From Mesocentrotus franciscanus (taxonomy: Eukaryota; Echinodermata; Echinoidea; Camarodonta; Strongylocentrotidae), in assembly GCA_037976565.1 (NCBI GenBank), contig CP137679.1:10886992-10950991 (forward strand): a stretch of DNA of 64,000 bases, written 5' to 3'. A model generated the notes under the pieces. That model ran no database searches and was not told the DNA's origin. It saw nothing but the letters and a program-made list of their open reading frames with translations. The position numbers and the translations under genes were made by a program. Below, in pieces: positions 34,265-44,982 of this stretch. Within the stretch, counting starts at the first letter, position 1, and each line of letters starts with the position of its first letter.

Positions 34265-35000
34265 TAAATTTATTCCTGTGAGGGATCAACCTCAACAAAC
34301 ACAATTTCTTAGTTTCTTACATTGTAATGTACGGAGTCTAAAGTAAGAATAATGAAAATATGAATATCCTGTTATCATCATTACAATTCGATTGCTCAGT
34401 TATAGGCATTACAGAAACATGGTTAAATTCTCAATCTCCACCTTTATATACCTAAGAAGGTTACAAACAAATACCTTAAGACAGGTCGAGTGGTAGGGTG
34501 GTGGACTTCTAATGTATATCGCGGATTCTTTATCTTTTAAGCCCACACATGATATTTCTTTCCAAAACGAAACTGCGGAACTCTTATGTATTGAGGTTGA
34601 TCTTCCTAAGGAAAAGAATTTTATTGTTTGCGTTATATACAGACCACCTAGCACAGACATGGTACAATTTTTAAATGATTTAGAATCGCTCATGTCAACT
34701 GTCAAAAATCTTTCAATAAATCTGTTTGTGTTATGGGTGATTTTAATATCGATTTACTGAATAATAGTCCAAACTCACTTCGTCTTCGAAATATTCTAGA
34801 TTCCAATGCATTCAGTGTAATGATTGATAAACCAACCAGAAATCATTCATCTTCATTGTTGGATAATATTTTCGTAAAAACATCTAATGGCTTTTCTCAA
34901 TCAGGTCTGTTTTATTGTGAAATATCTGATCATCTACCCGTGTTTTGCTTACTTTTTGACCACAAAATTGTAACACAAAAAAGGCGAATTGAAAAGAAAC
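34265..35000 (+). pseudogene. LINE ORF2 fragment: APE-type endonuclease, reverse transcriptase missing
   Basis: Translated in broken frames: FLHCNVRSL at ~34305, GITETWLNS near 34405, VCVIYRPP (34629-34652), GDFNIDLL (34736-34759), LLDNIFVKTS (~34858) and EISDHLPVFCL (34919-34951). These are the endonuclease/exonuclease/phosphatase motifs of LINE ORF2, including the catalytic GDFN and SDH. Stops and shifts interrupt it (TAA at 34342, TAA near 34453, shift near 34730). Homology ends soon after SDHLP, and no reverse transcriptase (no xADD) follows. The element is thus truncated at its 3' side, which is unusual because LINEs normally lose the 5' side; a later deletion is likely. Confidence 0.78.
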
Positions 35001-35518
35001 GTAAAACTAGACATGTAATACTTGTTAATAACAAGAATAGGTGGCCTGTTCCAAGTGCATGCCACACATGTTTAGTGACATACTATGTAGTTAAGATAAC
35101 ATTGGCATGATTTGACCTTATTTTTTGAAATAATCCTCTTATTCAGGTCTATTAGTGTGCCAAATTTCGTGTCTATACAATGCATGGTGTTAGAGAAACC
35201 ATGTACAGTATATTTGACCTTTGACCCTCAAATCTAAATATCAAAATGAAATATGCATTTTCTAGATTTTGTTTTTTTTATGAGAAATCATATCTCCCAC
35301 TCATACTCAATCCAACTATGAATAAAACAATAATACACGACAAGGACTCAGATTTCCCATAGCGTTGTACTCAAATGATTGACATTCTTCTCCCATAGAT
35401 ATAACACACAAAATTAGGCATTTTATTACAGTGTTTGTGATTGTATATGATAATATGTTATAATAGTTGACGAAGATCATAAAATGTAAATTTAAAACGA
35501 CGGCAAAAAAAAGAGAAA
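35001..35518. other. no gene identified
   Basis: AT-rich flank. TTTGACCTTTGACCCTCAAA at 35214 is reminiscent of the TGACCTTTGACC segments in the minisatellite at 28997. Confidence 0.3.
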
Positions 35519-35600
35519 AAATTGACCCACCAGGAATGGAACGTGGGTCGCCGGAATGGGAGGCAAGTGCTATGACCACTAATACCAAAATAATCCACAT
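35519..35600 (-). mobile_element. tRNA-like SINE head or tRNA pseudogene
   Basis: The minus strand reads AGTGGTCATAGCACTTGCCT (A-box-like) and ~20 bp later ACGTTCCATTCCTGG (degenerate B-box). TTTTTTCTCTTTTTTT-type DNA then follows, as in Pol III termination. There is no cloverleaf good enough to call a functional tRNA. Confidence 0.45.
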
Positions 35601-35904
35601 AGACATTACACGTGAACGGTAAATGGAATTCTCAAATCCCACTTTGCAAGTGAAATATGAGCATGATCCCGGCATCTGATAAAAAAAATAACGGGCACAT
35701 TCGTGATAGCTTATTGTCTCAGCTACAACATACTCGAAGCTCAGCGAAAACAAAACTAAAACGACGGAGATATTGCTCGCGAAAGACGGGAATGTAGAAT
35801 CCAGTTTTGAAAAAAGTCATGTCCCATAGAGAATACATGCAAAATGTGAAAAATTGACATGCCTCCTTTAATCGCAAAATACGCCATGATGCCTTTGTCA
35901 AAAT

Positions 35905-35942
35905 GAAAACCGCTCCAACGAAGTGAGTGAGAACGGGTCTAG
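35905..35942. mobile_element. terminal fragment of the GACCCCGTTCTCAC hairpin MITE
   Basis: ACCGCTCCAACGAAGTGAGT followed by GAGAACGGGTCT matches the right end of 13466-13726. The rest is absent. Confidence 0.6.
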
Positions 35943-36134
35943 ACCGGGGTCTAGTCCCTAGTACCGAAATCATGATTGTATTCTCCACTTATTTCTCCTA
36001 TAATTTATTTCAATTTAGAATAGAAATTCTAATGTTTCTTCTTTTGGCTTGCTAATATTTCAGCAACGAATTGACAGTTTTGGTAGACATCTTGGATGTA
36101 TCATAGCAATAAATTCTTGGCACATGACGTATTG

Positions 36135-36325
36135 TGTGTACGATAATTATGTTAAGAAGAAGAAGTATACAAATAACTATAAGAATAATAATAACAAATA
36201 ATCACTATAATAATGATTATAATTATGATATTTACTATAATAATAAATATAACAATGGTGATAATAATGATTATTATGATACTGCTGCTTTACAACTACT
36301 ACTACTACTACTACTACTACTATGA
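36135..36325. repeat. (ATA/AAT)n and (CTA)n microsatellites
   Basis: Impure AAT/ATT trinucleotides 36180-36275, then (CTA)8-9 at 36295-36322. Frames across this are artefacts. Confidence 0.85.
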
Positions 36326-37640
36326 AAAAGTAAATGAAGAAGAAGGGGCAGGAGAAGAATTATATCAGCGATATTAGTGATTATATTCTCTATGATTGAG
36401 GCATACACATACACATTACATACTCCGTGGTAAGAAGGAAGATAAACGAGGGAAACGGAAGGCAATGGCAAGAGAAAGCATATAGCCCGGGTTCAAATTC
36501 AGTATTCGTTAAATTATTAAACCCGGTGCTCATGATCATTCATCTGTCATGTTATTGTAATGTGACGCTACATAAAAATTGTACCAGATTGTCGTCTATT
36601 GTCATCAAATATTGTTCAAATAGCATTGTAGAGACGATGAACAAATAAGAATAATAATGCAAGGCCGTTAGTCATGAGAATGTCACGTTCTATCTCTCTC
36701 AGCTTAATAGTCCGAACAATAGAATGAACCGAGAGGAATCGACTGAAATTTCTTAACAACAATTGAAACTTCTCCCAGGAAGCCAAACATTAGATTTGTT
36801 CCCCATTTCAAAAGCTTTGTAAAGGCGGTGAAGAAAAAAAAATACTTCGTCGTTAATGGTGAGAATATTCACGGCTATCTCTCTCATCTAATTCCTGCGA
36901 ACAGTGGGCTCAACCAAGCGCAATCAACTGTTAAACGAATTTGTCATGAGTCCTGAAGATTCAATGTGTCACTGCACGTCATAGTAGCATTAAAGAGTAG
37001 CAATGGCGAACGATTGTCGCTAAAATTCAACAATAGTTACTTAGTTTGCTATTCCCTAAAAATTACCATGAGACATCAAGCTACATAGAACTATGATCAA
37101 CAAACATGATAGTGTCTTGAAAACAGTCAGAAAAACATTGGAACTGGAATGAATAAGAGATCATGCGGTCATGTAAACATTTTGTCCATGTTAATCCTCC
37201 AGTACCAAATACCCAAGCAAAACTCGAGCCAGATGCAAATGAAGAGCTTGCAACCAAAAGGCGCTAAATCAACTTTTCACCAAATTGCATGTTTTAACCG
37301 ATTTGAATAGACCTCTCTCATGTGTATCTAAATCACTAAATTTTCCCTCAGAATTGTTTCAGGAAAATATGAAAATATTGATTTGAAATTTATACTTTCA
37401 ACCAAAAGGCGCTATATCCACCTTTCTTTTCTTTCCTTTGATTGGCCCAATCATACCAGCTTGTGGAAATTTGATCAGAAAGCAATCAGAAAGCAGAACA
37501 CAAAGAGCATAGCACAGGCAGACTTCCTAGATTCGTTTTTACTATTCACGTTTCGAAATACCTCATTTTCTGGCGATTTCATCATGGATAAATTATTGTA
37601 CCAGTGGTTATGTGATGAAAGTTTTTGCACATTGATGATC
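36326..37640. other. no gene identified
   Basis: AT-rich DNA. AACCAAAAGGCGCTA-type phrases recur at 37252, 37399, 37825 and 37853 but do not form a regular array. The frame at 37383-37733 has no recognisable domain. Confidence 0.3.
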
Positions 37641-37700
37641 ATGTGTGTGTGTGGTGTGTGTGTGTGTGTGTGTGTGGCGCGCGCGTGTGTGTGGTGGGGC
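37641..37700 (+). repeat. (TG)n microsatellite
   Basis: TG dinucleotides with a GCGCGCG interruption at 37678. Confidence 0.9.
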
Positions 37701-38084
37701 TACTATGATTCAAGTACAGGTACGTATAGTTAATATACAATTCAGAAGCATTTACACACAAATGACATCCTTCTATACTTATGTCAGTGAACAACTCTAT
37801 ATTGACTGTAAAAAGTGTTCTGTCAAAAGGCGCTATATATCCATGATTTCTCCAAAAGGCGCAAAATTCGAAAAGAAATGAAATATGAAAAATTATATAA
37901 AATACATGGTGTACGCAGGATTTTTCTAATTTGCATTTGTATGACCTATAGTGGTAGTTCTTCCACCTGTAGTATAGATTTGATTAATAAACAGAGACAA
38001 ATGTGTGAAATTAAAAACAATGATTTTCTCGAAATTAACCGGAATGGATTAAGCTCTTCAAATAAAGGTTAACTTAAAGATACT

Positions 38085-38315
38085 ATGTACCTTTTGCAGC
38101 CAACATCAAATTCCGTAGAACTTTGCAGGAATTAATATGAATATGTCATGTATGTCCTATCTGTGAAATTTAAACCTTAGCAGTGTCCTAATATTCAAAT
38201 TATGCAAGGAAACCCGTTTACTTGCTAGACTTCACTGTCAGACACTATTGAGTGACTGACTGGCTTTTTCTTCTTTGGTAATAACATACATATAATGAGC
38301 TGTAAAGATCTTGTG
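38085..38315 (+). repeat. dispersed repeat, copy 2
   Basis: Second copy of 21310-21545, same orientation, with a few small indels. Both copies begin near TACCTTTTGCAGCC or TCCCTTTTGCAGCC and end near ATGAGCTGTAAAG. Confidence 0.8.
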
Positions 38316-38732
38316 GCATTTTTAAAATTAGACCATTAAAAGACTAATTTCAGGTTGTTCGTATACTACATGGGCCCATGACGAAGGTCGTGAGTCTTAT
38401 TTTAGTCTCACAGTTTTATTACGGTCATTTATTCAAAGCAAGACGACTAGAAACAATCTTAAATTTAACTCATTTTGACTGCCGGTGGAAGGCCTTGGCC
38501 GTTCGGAAGACCCCACCACTAACTGGATTAGGTATTCATACCCGTTGCACCATCTTTTGGTTACCTCTCACTCTTTCTAACAAATAGTTAAACCAAAAAC
38601 TCGAAATCATTAATATTACATGTACTAAGTACTAATAACAGATATCAATTAAGCTTGCTTCCATAATTAAAGTTATTTAGAAATCTTTTAGTGCATGCCT
38701 CTATGTTATGTGTTTATTAAGGGTCTGGGCAA

Positions 38733-38985
38733 ACAACTATCCTGTCCACACACAACATTTTCCGTGATTAGGCGTGATTAGTTATACCGTTTCGCGATAG
38801 TTATACCGTTTCGCGATAGTTATATGATGAAATTGTGTGTGTGGACGCTTACTAACGATACGTCGTATAACGAAACGTCGTATAACGAAACGCAGGTTTG
38901 GGCATCGTTTCGAACTAGAACTCAATAACTAATCACGCCTAATCACGCTTAATCACGGAAATTTTGTGTGTGGACGGAACTAGTC
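38733..38985. mobile_element. inverted-repeat element with TGTCCACACACA termini
   Basis: The left arm CCTGTCCACACACAACATTT, TCCGTGATTAGGCGTGATTA is mirrored by TAATCACGCCTAATCACGCT, AATCACGGAAATTTTGTGTG, TGGACGG on the right. The inside has internal repeats of TTATACCGTTTCGCGATAG (x2) and CGTCGTATAACGAAA (x2). About 250 bp. Confidence 0.78.
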
Positions 38986-39059
38986 TAACTGGGCGGGGCT
39001 TAACGTCGGATCGCGCGCGAAAGGAGATATGACCTCTCATTTCCGCTTCCATTTCATGA

Positions 39060-39241
39060 CCGCAGTAGCAAACTGCGCACCTATACGACATTTCGCTGTA
39101 GAGTTTCGGGATTACTTTCTTGTGTGTGTGGACACCCTGGAATTTATACGATGATTCTTTATACGACGTTTCTTGTGTGTGGACACTCTGAAATTTATAC
39201 GATGATTCTTTATACGACGTTTCGTTATAGAGTTTCGGGAT
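39060..39241 (+). repeat. tandem repeat running into the assembly gap
   Basis: TTTATACGATGATTCTTTAT plus ACGACGTTTC, and TTGTGTGTGGACA, recur at ~60-bp spacing (39121-39240). The vocabulary is shared with the inverted-repeat element at 38733-38985. The array is cut by N at 39242. Confidence 0.8.
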
Positions 39242-39741
39242 NNNNNNNNNNNNNNNNNNNNNNNNNNNNNNNNNNNNNNNNNNNNNNNNNNNNNNNNNNN
39301 NNNNNNNNNNNNNNNNNNNNNNNNNNNNNNNNNNNNNNNNNNNNNNNNNNNNNNNNNNNNNNNNNNNNNNNNNNNNNNNNNNNNNNNNNNNNNNNNNNNN
39401 NNNNNNNNNNNNNNNNNNNNNNNNNNNNNNNNNNNNNNNNNNNNNNNNNNNNNNNNNNNNNNNNNNNNNNNNNNNNNNNNNNNNNNNNNNNNNNNNNNNN
39501 NNNNNNNNNNNNNNNNNNNNNNNNNNNNNNNNNNNNNNNNNNNNNNNNNNNNNNNNNNNNNNNNNNNNNNNNNNNNNNNNNNNNNNNNNNNNNNNNNNNN
39601 NNNNNNNNNNNNNNNNNNNNNNNNNNNNNNNNNNNNNNNNNNNNNNNNNNNNNNNNNNNNNNNNNNNNNNNNNNNNNNNNNNNNNNNNNNNNNNNNNNNN
39701 NNNNNNNNNNNNNNNNNNNNNNNNNNNNNNNNNNNNNNNNN
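39242..39741. other. assembly gap, exactly 500 N
   Basis: Unbroken run of 500 N, a typical placeholder length, so the true size is unknown. Reading frames that cross it are meaningless. Confidence 0.99.
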
Positions 39742-39859
39742 ATTGTATTATGCAAGTGTGACAGCTAGAACATCAGAGAAAAAATGTTCCCTGAAAAGCA
39801 TGCATGGCCCTTCAAATGCCTTAATATTCTAAGGCATGTAACATCACAAAAATCTGGAC

Positions 39860-39975
39860 GGATTTTTATGCCACATTTTCTGTGTACATGCAGTGCTTGT
39901 AACTTTACCAAGACTGCATGGGCCAAATTTCTTATCATTTTGATGATTCCAGAACCTTGCAGTATATGGTCTGCA
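39860..39975 (-). mobile_element. MITE family A fragment (minus)
   Basis: GTGCTTGTAACTTTACCAAGAC-type sequence (shown in family A as its inverse), GGGCCAAATTTCTTATCATT and TTGATGATTCCAGAACCTTG are the inverse of the middle of family A. It is more diverged than the three plus copies and lacks both ends. Confidence 0.7.
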
Positions 39976-39986
39976 AGGTGCCTTTT

Positions 39987-40173
39987 TTAAAGCCCCACTG
40001 CACTACTCGTAGCTACTTGCTCCCTCTATATAGCAAACAATGCCTAATTAAGTGGTGCCCGTTGGTCCCCGGCCATGATCCCCTTTTTCTTATGTTAATT
40101 GAGAGCTGAGTTAAAAGATGAGATAACCACCTGTCTAATCCCTCCCAGGCAAACTAGTGCAGACATGCTTTAA
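39987..40173 (-). mobile_element. MITE family B, copy 2 (minus)
   Basis: TTAAAGCCCCACTGCACTAC at one end, CTAGTGCAGACATGCTTTAA at the other, TTAA on both sides. The inverse of 23151-23346 with about 187 bp. Confidence 0.85.
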
Positions 40174-40456
40174 TAGTATGTTCACTTTGGACTACTTATG
40201 CAAAAATAAGTATGTTTGACTTCATATTCACAATGCTTTTTTTTAAACCTATGGTAGTTAATAAAAGAAGATTTAATTTCTCATATGCAGCAGGATCATG
40301 TTCTGTAAATTAATTTCAAAAGCATGTATTGCCCACTTTGAACAAGTAAAAATCTTTGTGGATTTGGTTTTCCCAATTAACCAACATTTTGCAAACTCAG
40401 AAATTTGCTACCATATGTCATCAATTTCTTCATTAATAGAACATAAATACATTCAG

Positions 40457-40535
40457 TGGACTGAGGGTGAGAGTAAAGCCATTCTAGAACACTTTGGGCA
40501 GTACATCCGTGGAGAGGCATCAAGAAAACTTCCAG
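40457..40535 (+). CDS. coding exon (79 bp), C-terminal domain of an unnamed protein
   Basis: Acceptor TACATTCAG| and donor CCAG|GTAATC bound 79 bp reading WTEGESKAILEHFGQYIRGE then ASRKLP, plus the first base of a glycine codon. It leaves in phase 1. The exon at 42165 supplies the other two bases (GC), so the codon becomes GGC. The joined protein continues without interruption to a stop. The pattern W-[TS]-x-x-E-x-x-A-(hydrophobic)-x-x-(H/Y)-F-x-x-x-I...LPG resembles a short C-terminal helical domain that I recall from zinc-finger and transposon-related proteins of marine invertebrates; this is memory-based. The upstream exons may lie in or beyond the assembly gap. The longer open frame from 40298 simply reads through the acceptor. 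Confidence 0.62.
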
Positions 40536-42164
40536 GTAATCGCACACTAAGAAAATGTCTTCAGTCCATATATGTTGTACAGGGTCTTCCTAAAAAAAAG
40601 TTCAAAGGTCAGTAATATGAAAATAAATTTTCCTACCTTTAAAGTTATAACTAGAGTAAAGAGTAAAGAGTAAATATCCAGCTTTCATATGACATCTTGT
40701 TTGCATCAATGTTACCATGCATCAATTAGAAATGCGCAATTGATTTTGATTGATACAAAACTCACTTTTTCCAAGTTTTTGAAAATTGGGCTATACGTAC
40801 TGAACATGCAAATTCTAGAGGTAGTATTTTCCTATGTGAGATTTTATGTGAAATATCTGCCAATGTTTCACAACATACCAGGGTACCAATCCATACTCGA
40901 TATCTGGATACTTTCCTCCCAGATGATGAATTAATGGTTGGTATTCATACTGAAATTGCATTTTAACAGAACATTTAAGGTGAAGTACGTGTCCCTGTGA
41001 AGAATGTCAAATTGGTACCTGCTTTGTTCAAGAGGACCTGATCCACTGATGCATGATAATTTGCACAATGTATCAAATGAAAGCTGAGGTAATAATCTTT
41101 AAACCTAAATATCAATGAAGTATGATTATGTTGTATTGTAGCAGCTAGTTGACCTTTGAACTTCAGTAAACTTTATTTAGGAAAACCTGTAGATATTTAT
41201 TTTAAAAACCCTTTGTAATTTTGTATAGTCAATAGTTTTTAATTTAATTATCAAATGTTCTTTAAATTTGGAATTTGAATAACTGATGAATGAATACATT
41301 CATGGGTTCTAACAGTTGTTTCATTTGATTTTAAATTTTTCAGTTCTTATCCATTAGGCTTTTTAATGTAATTTACAGATTTTGGCCCAAAATCAACCCT
41401 CTACACAAAGTTTGAACTGCAACAGAAGTTAATGAGTGTTGTATGATGTGTGTATCAAAGTAATAGTTTCTAGGTTTGAAACACCTGTCTAATTACTTGT
41501 AAATACCATGGTTCACTGGGCATACATTTCTTGTGTTAATTCTTCAATGATCGATGCAAATCTTTTCATAAGTGCAGTCCTGACAAAAGTTGACCAAATG
41601 AAAAGCATTGAAGGGCTTTTGTATCACACATACCATGCACTCCCATAGTCTTATGCAAAATTTCAAAAAAACGAAATAGAGGCTTGATTTGCGTACCTAA
41701 ATATTTGGAGTGGAATAACGGCCATGATGACAGTGCATGGGATAAGAATAAAGCATGCAATACCCCTTGTTACACTATAGATGGCAATTTTAGCATTTTT
41801 CCCTAACTATATCTCTCATGCACTCTTTCTCCCATTTCATTAGCAAAGTTAAAGCTTATTATTACTGCTGCAAATTCTTTTTGTGCATATGGGTACGAAA
41901 TAATATTTAGTTTTGCGTGAGCTACTTTTTATTCTGATTTCATGATGTTCATACATTATACAACCATATTGGGAAATCTGACTGCCATTTGGATTTTTTA
42001 GGGCTATTTATTAAACTGCTTTTGTCCCTTTAGGGCAAAATTGCCCGTAGCCCATGTATTTCCTACACTGAAACCAATTGTCAATTTCTCATGTAATTGT
42101 ACAGTAAGTAATCATATTATTGATGATGAGAGAAATGTGTACCATTATTTACATTTTTAACCAG
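40536..42164 (+). other. intron of the plus-strand gene
   Basis: Bounded by GT at 40536 and AG at 42163-42164. No repeats recognised other than AGAGTAAAGAGTAAAGAGTAA at 40654. Confidence 0.55.
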
Positions 42165-42301
42165 GCCTCCGAGAACTAGAGGAATTTGTGAGCAAGGAGC
42201 ATGTGCCGTATGACTGTTTGACAATCAAGACAAAGATTTTCAATGAACGCAACAAAAGACAACGTCTGGCAAAGCAAAGGTCTGTTGATATGAAAATGTA
42301 G
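42165..42301 (+). CDS. terminal coding exon of the plus-strand gene
   Basis: Acceptor ATTTTTAACCAG| is followed by GC completing a split glycine, then LRELEEFVSKEHVPYDCLTI, KTKIFNERNKRQRLAKQRS and VDMKM, with TAG at 42299-42301. The exon is clearly GC-richer than its flanks, and the C-terminus is basic (RNKRQRLAKQR), as in a nuclear protein. Phase agrees with the donor at 40535. The bases AAAT|GTAGGT at the very end could serve as a donor, in which case the stop would be spliced out and another exon would follow; none was recognised downstream. Confidence 0.62.
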
Positions 42302-44950
42302 GTTTAAGATATGGTGTTGTTAACGGTGAAGGGTATAACTTTTGAATTTTGAACGTTTTGGGTTGTGCAAGTTTAACATGTAATAGAATTTCTCAATATT
42401 TTCCCTTGCAAGTCGCCTAGTAGGAGCTATCTTGGGTAGCGTAACCATTTTTTGTGGTAAAATTTTGGCTGCCACTTATTTACTCTAAAAGTGGAGTTTT
42501 GGGGGCACTGTTTTTACTCTGTTAATTTTTAGCAATCTTACACTTTAAACAAATAGTTTATGGCAATTTTTTTCTTACATTGAATATTATTCACTGGCTT
42601 TCAAATAAAAGTGCCATATACCGGTAAGTTATGATACCTAACTCAAGTTTAGATATTATAACAAAGAGTTCAGATTTGTTGTTTCAGAGAATTAAATTTC
42701 TGTTAACATTTGTTAATAATTTTTATTGGAAACAATACAGCATAATAACGCTTATTATCTCTTGTAATCAACAACGTTCCTAGGTGATATGTCGATCCTG
42801 TATTTTGAAATTCAGGTAAAGTTTGGTTTACCAAAATGTATGATAAAACTTTTGACAATATTGACTGAATAGGTAGAATAGAGTTAAAGTACTTTTAATA
42901 GTAAGTTTCAGATCTAAATCTATCTTTCTAGTTCTACGTTTTTTAATTAAAATAAATAGATGTCAATCCCTATTTTCATACGCAGAAAAGTAATAGTGTG
43001 TTAGGTAATAATTTTCTTACAAGTTTTTCAAAGTCTAAGATGTTCTTGACAAGTTTATCAAGTAGATTAATATCTGAATAATTTGCCTTCATTTAAGTCC
43101 ACATGACCAACTATTGAGAATTTTGGCCCCTCTGAGACAAAAGGTGCACCCTATCACTGTAAGCATGCAGCACCATGTAAGACTCTATCATTAGGGAGCT
43201 AGCATGGCAACCAAGTAAAGGATCGAGTTTGATCGACCACCACCAACTTGAGTAATCTCATATTGATCTGGGCTTAATCTCTGAAGTCTGTAGTTGAGAG
43301 TTCACCTTTTATGGAGAAAATAGATGGCATTTGATATGATCATATCATTTATAATTGATTAACACTGCTAGAAAAAAGAGACAAAGTCTATCTTATCATG
43401 TACCAGAATGTTTTCAGCTGATAGTAAGAGTTATTTAAATCCCAAATTATATTTTCAAAACTAAACTTGAATGTCATTTTCCAAGTTTGAATGCATGATC
43501 ATAGATCTGTTTATCTTTGCTGTAGAGTGTAGTGTCGTGTTAAAATCTGATTATTTTACGTAGCAGTCAGACAGAATGAGAAAAACATGTATGTTAGAAC
43601 CACATTTGTATCAGTCGTATCACGTATGCTTCATCTGAAGCCAAGTAGTTCTGAATTTATTAGTTATTTACTACATATTTGACAAAAACTTGAAGCTTCT
43701 ATAGAAGGTTTACCATCACATATTAATTCATACTTTAATTAATATCTGTCATATTTGGGGTTTTAAAGATGGAGGTGGAGGCATGTTGTCTACTGGATGC
43801 AATCAAATTTGTGTTAGTGCCTCAGTTATGCATGTAAGTTTTATTAGTAAAAGTTGAAATATTGTATGGTTTTATTTTCATGAATTTTTCTAGTCCACCA
43901 CCATAAAAGTTAGAACTTTGGTGTCTGCTCATTACTACAAAAACGTTGCCTAAATTGCATATTTATCACATCGTGAAAATCACATATGTATGTGTGAGCA
44001 CTGGCATAAATCTGCGAGCGTTTTCATTTGTTCAGGGGGATGATGGCGTATTTATTCATCTTCCCTGATGAATAGAAAATCTTGCTGATTTATGCCCCTG
44101 TGTGAGAATTTTTGTTGTATTTTCATTCCAGCTCGTGATGCTTTTTTTTTTTCAAGAAGAGGAAGGTTTCATTCATTTGAGAGTTTTTGCTTTCTTCCAA
44201 AAAGAGCACCTGGACTAGCTCTCATGACACCTTCTTATCTCAAGTTGTTAACAATTAAGTCCATGACTTATTTCTATTTTTGTTTGGGGGATGTGTAAAG
44301 TGAAAATAGGTTATGTATTATGCAATTAGTGCATGGAGCAATTGTGATACATTAACTCTTACATATGAATAAGGCCTATCTCTAGATGCTTCCCAAAAAG
44401 ATGTCACAGACTTATCGCTCAACTGAGATAACAGAAAGTGTTATGAAAGCCGTCCCTGCTTTAGTTATTATTTCCTGTAGTCGGTATGAATTACATGAGT
44501 TTGTCTGTGAAACCTGTAAAACTGTTCCTAATAAATGACAAAACCTGTCTAGGAGTATTGGTTAGTAACTGAAAGCCTTGTAAGTCTAGATTGAAAGTTA
44601 TTTCTACCAATCTCAGAGGGAATTTCATTGTAGGAGTAATATTTATCTAAATAATTAAGGGTAACTGCTTATTTTCCCTCCTTAGCTTTGTTATCCTGTA
44701 TCATAGCTCAGTACCTTCAGTGGCTATATATTAATGTAGTATTTTTAGGTTTTTCTTTTACATTATGTTTTAATATCTGTAACATACATGCGGGCAGGCT
44801 TGGGATGCTCGACAGGCTCGTGCCAGCTAGGTTGTTAACAATGTTTCCTAGTTTAACAATGGTTGACATGGTCACCACTTGGCATATGTGCCCGCTGAGC
44901 GTTCCAGGCATTCCTGCATTTATATATATATAGTACTTGTACAGGCATCA

Positions 44951-44982
<32 letters not shown>

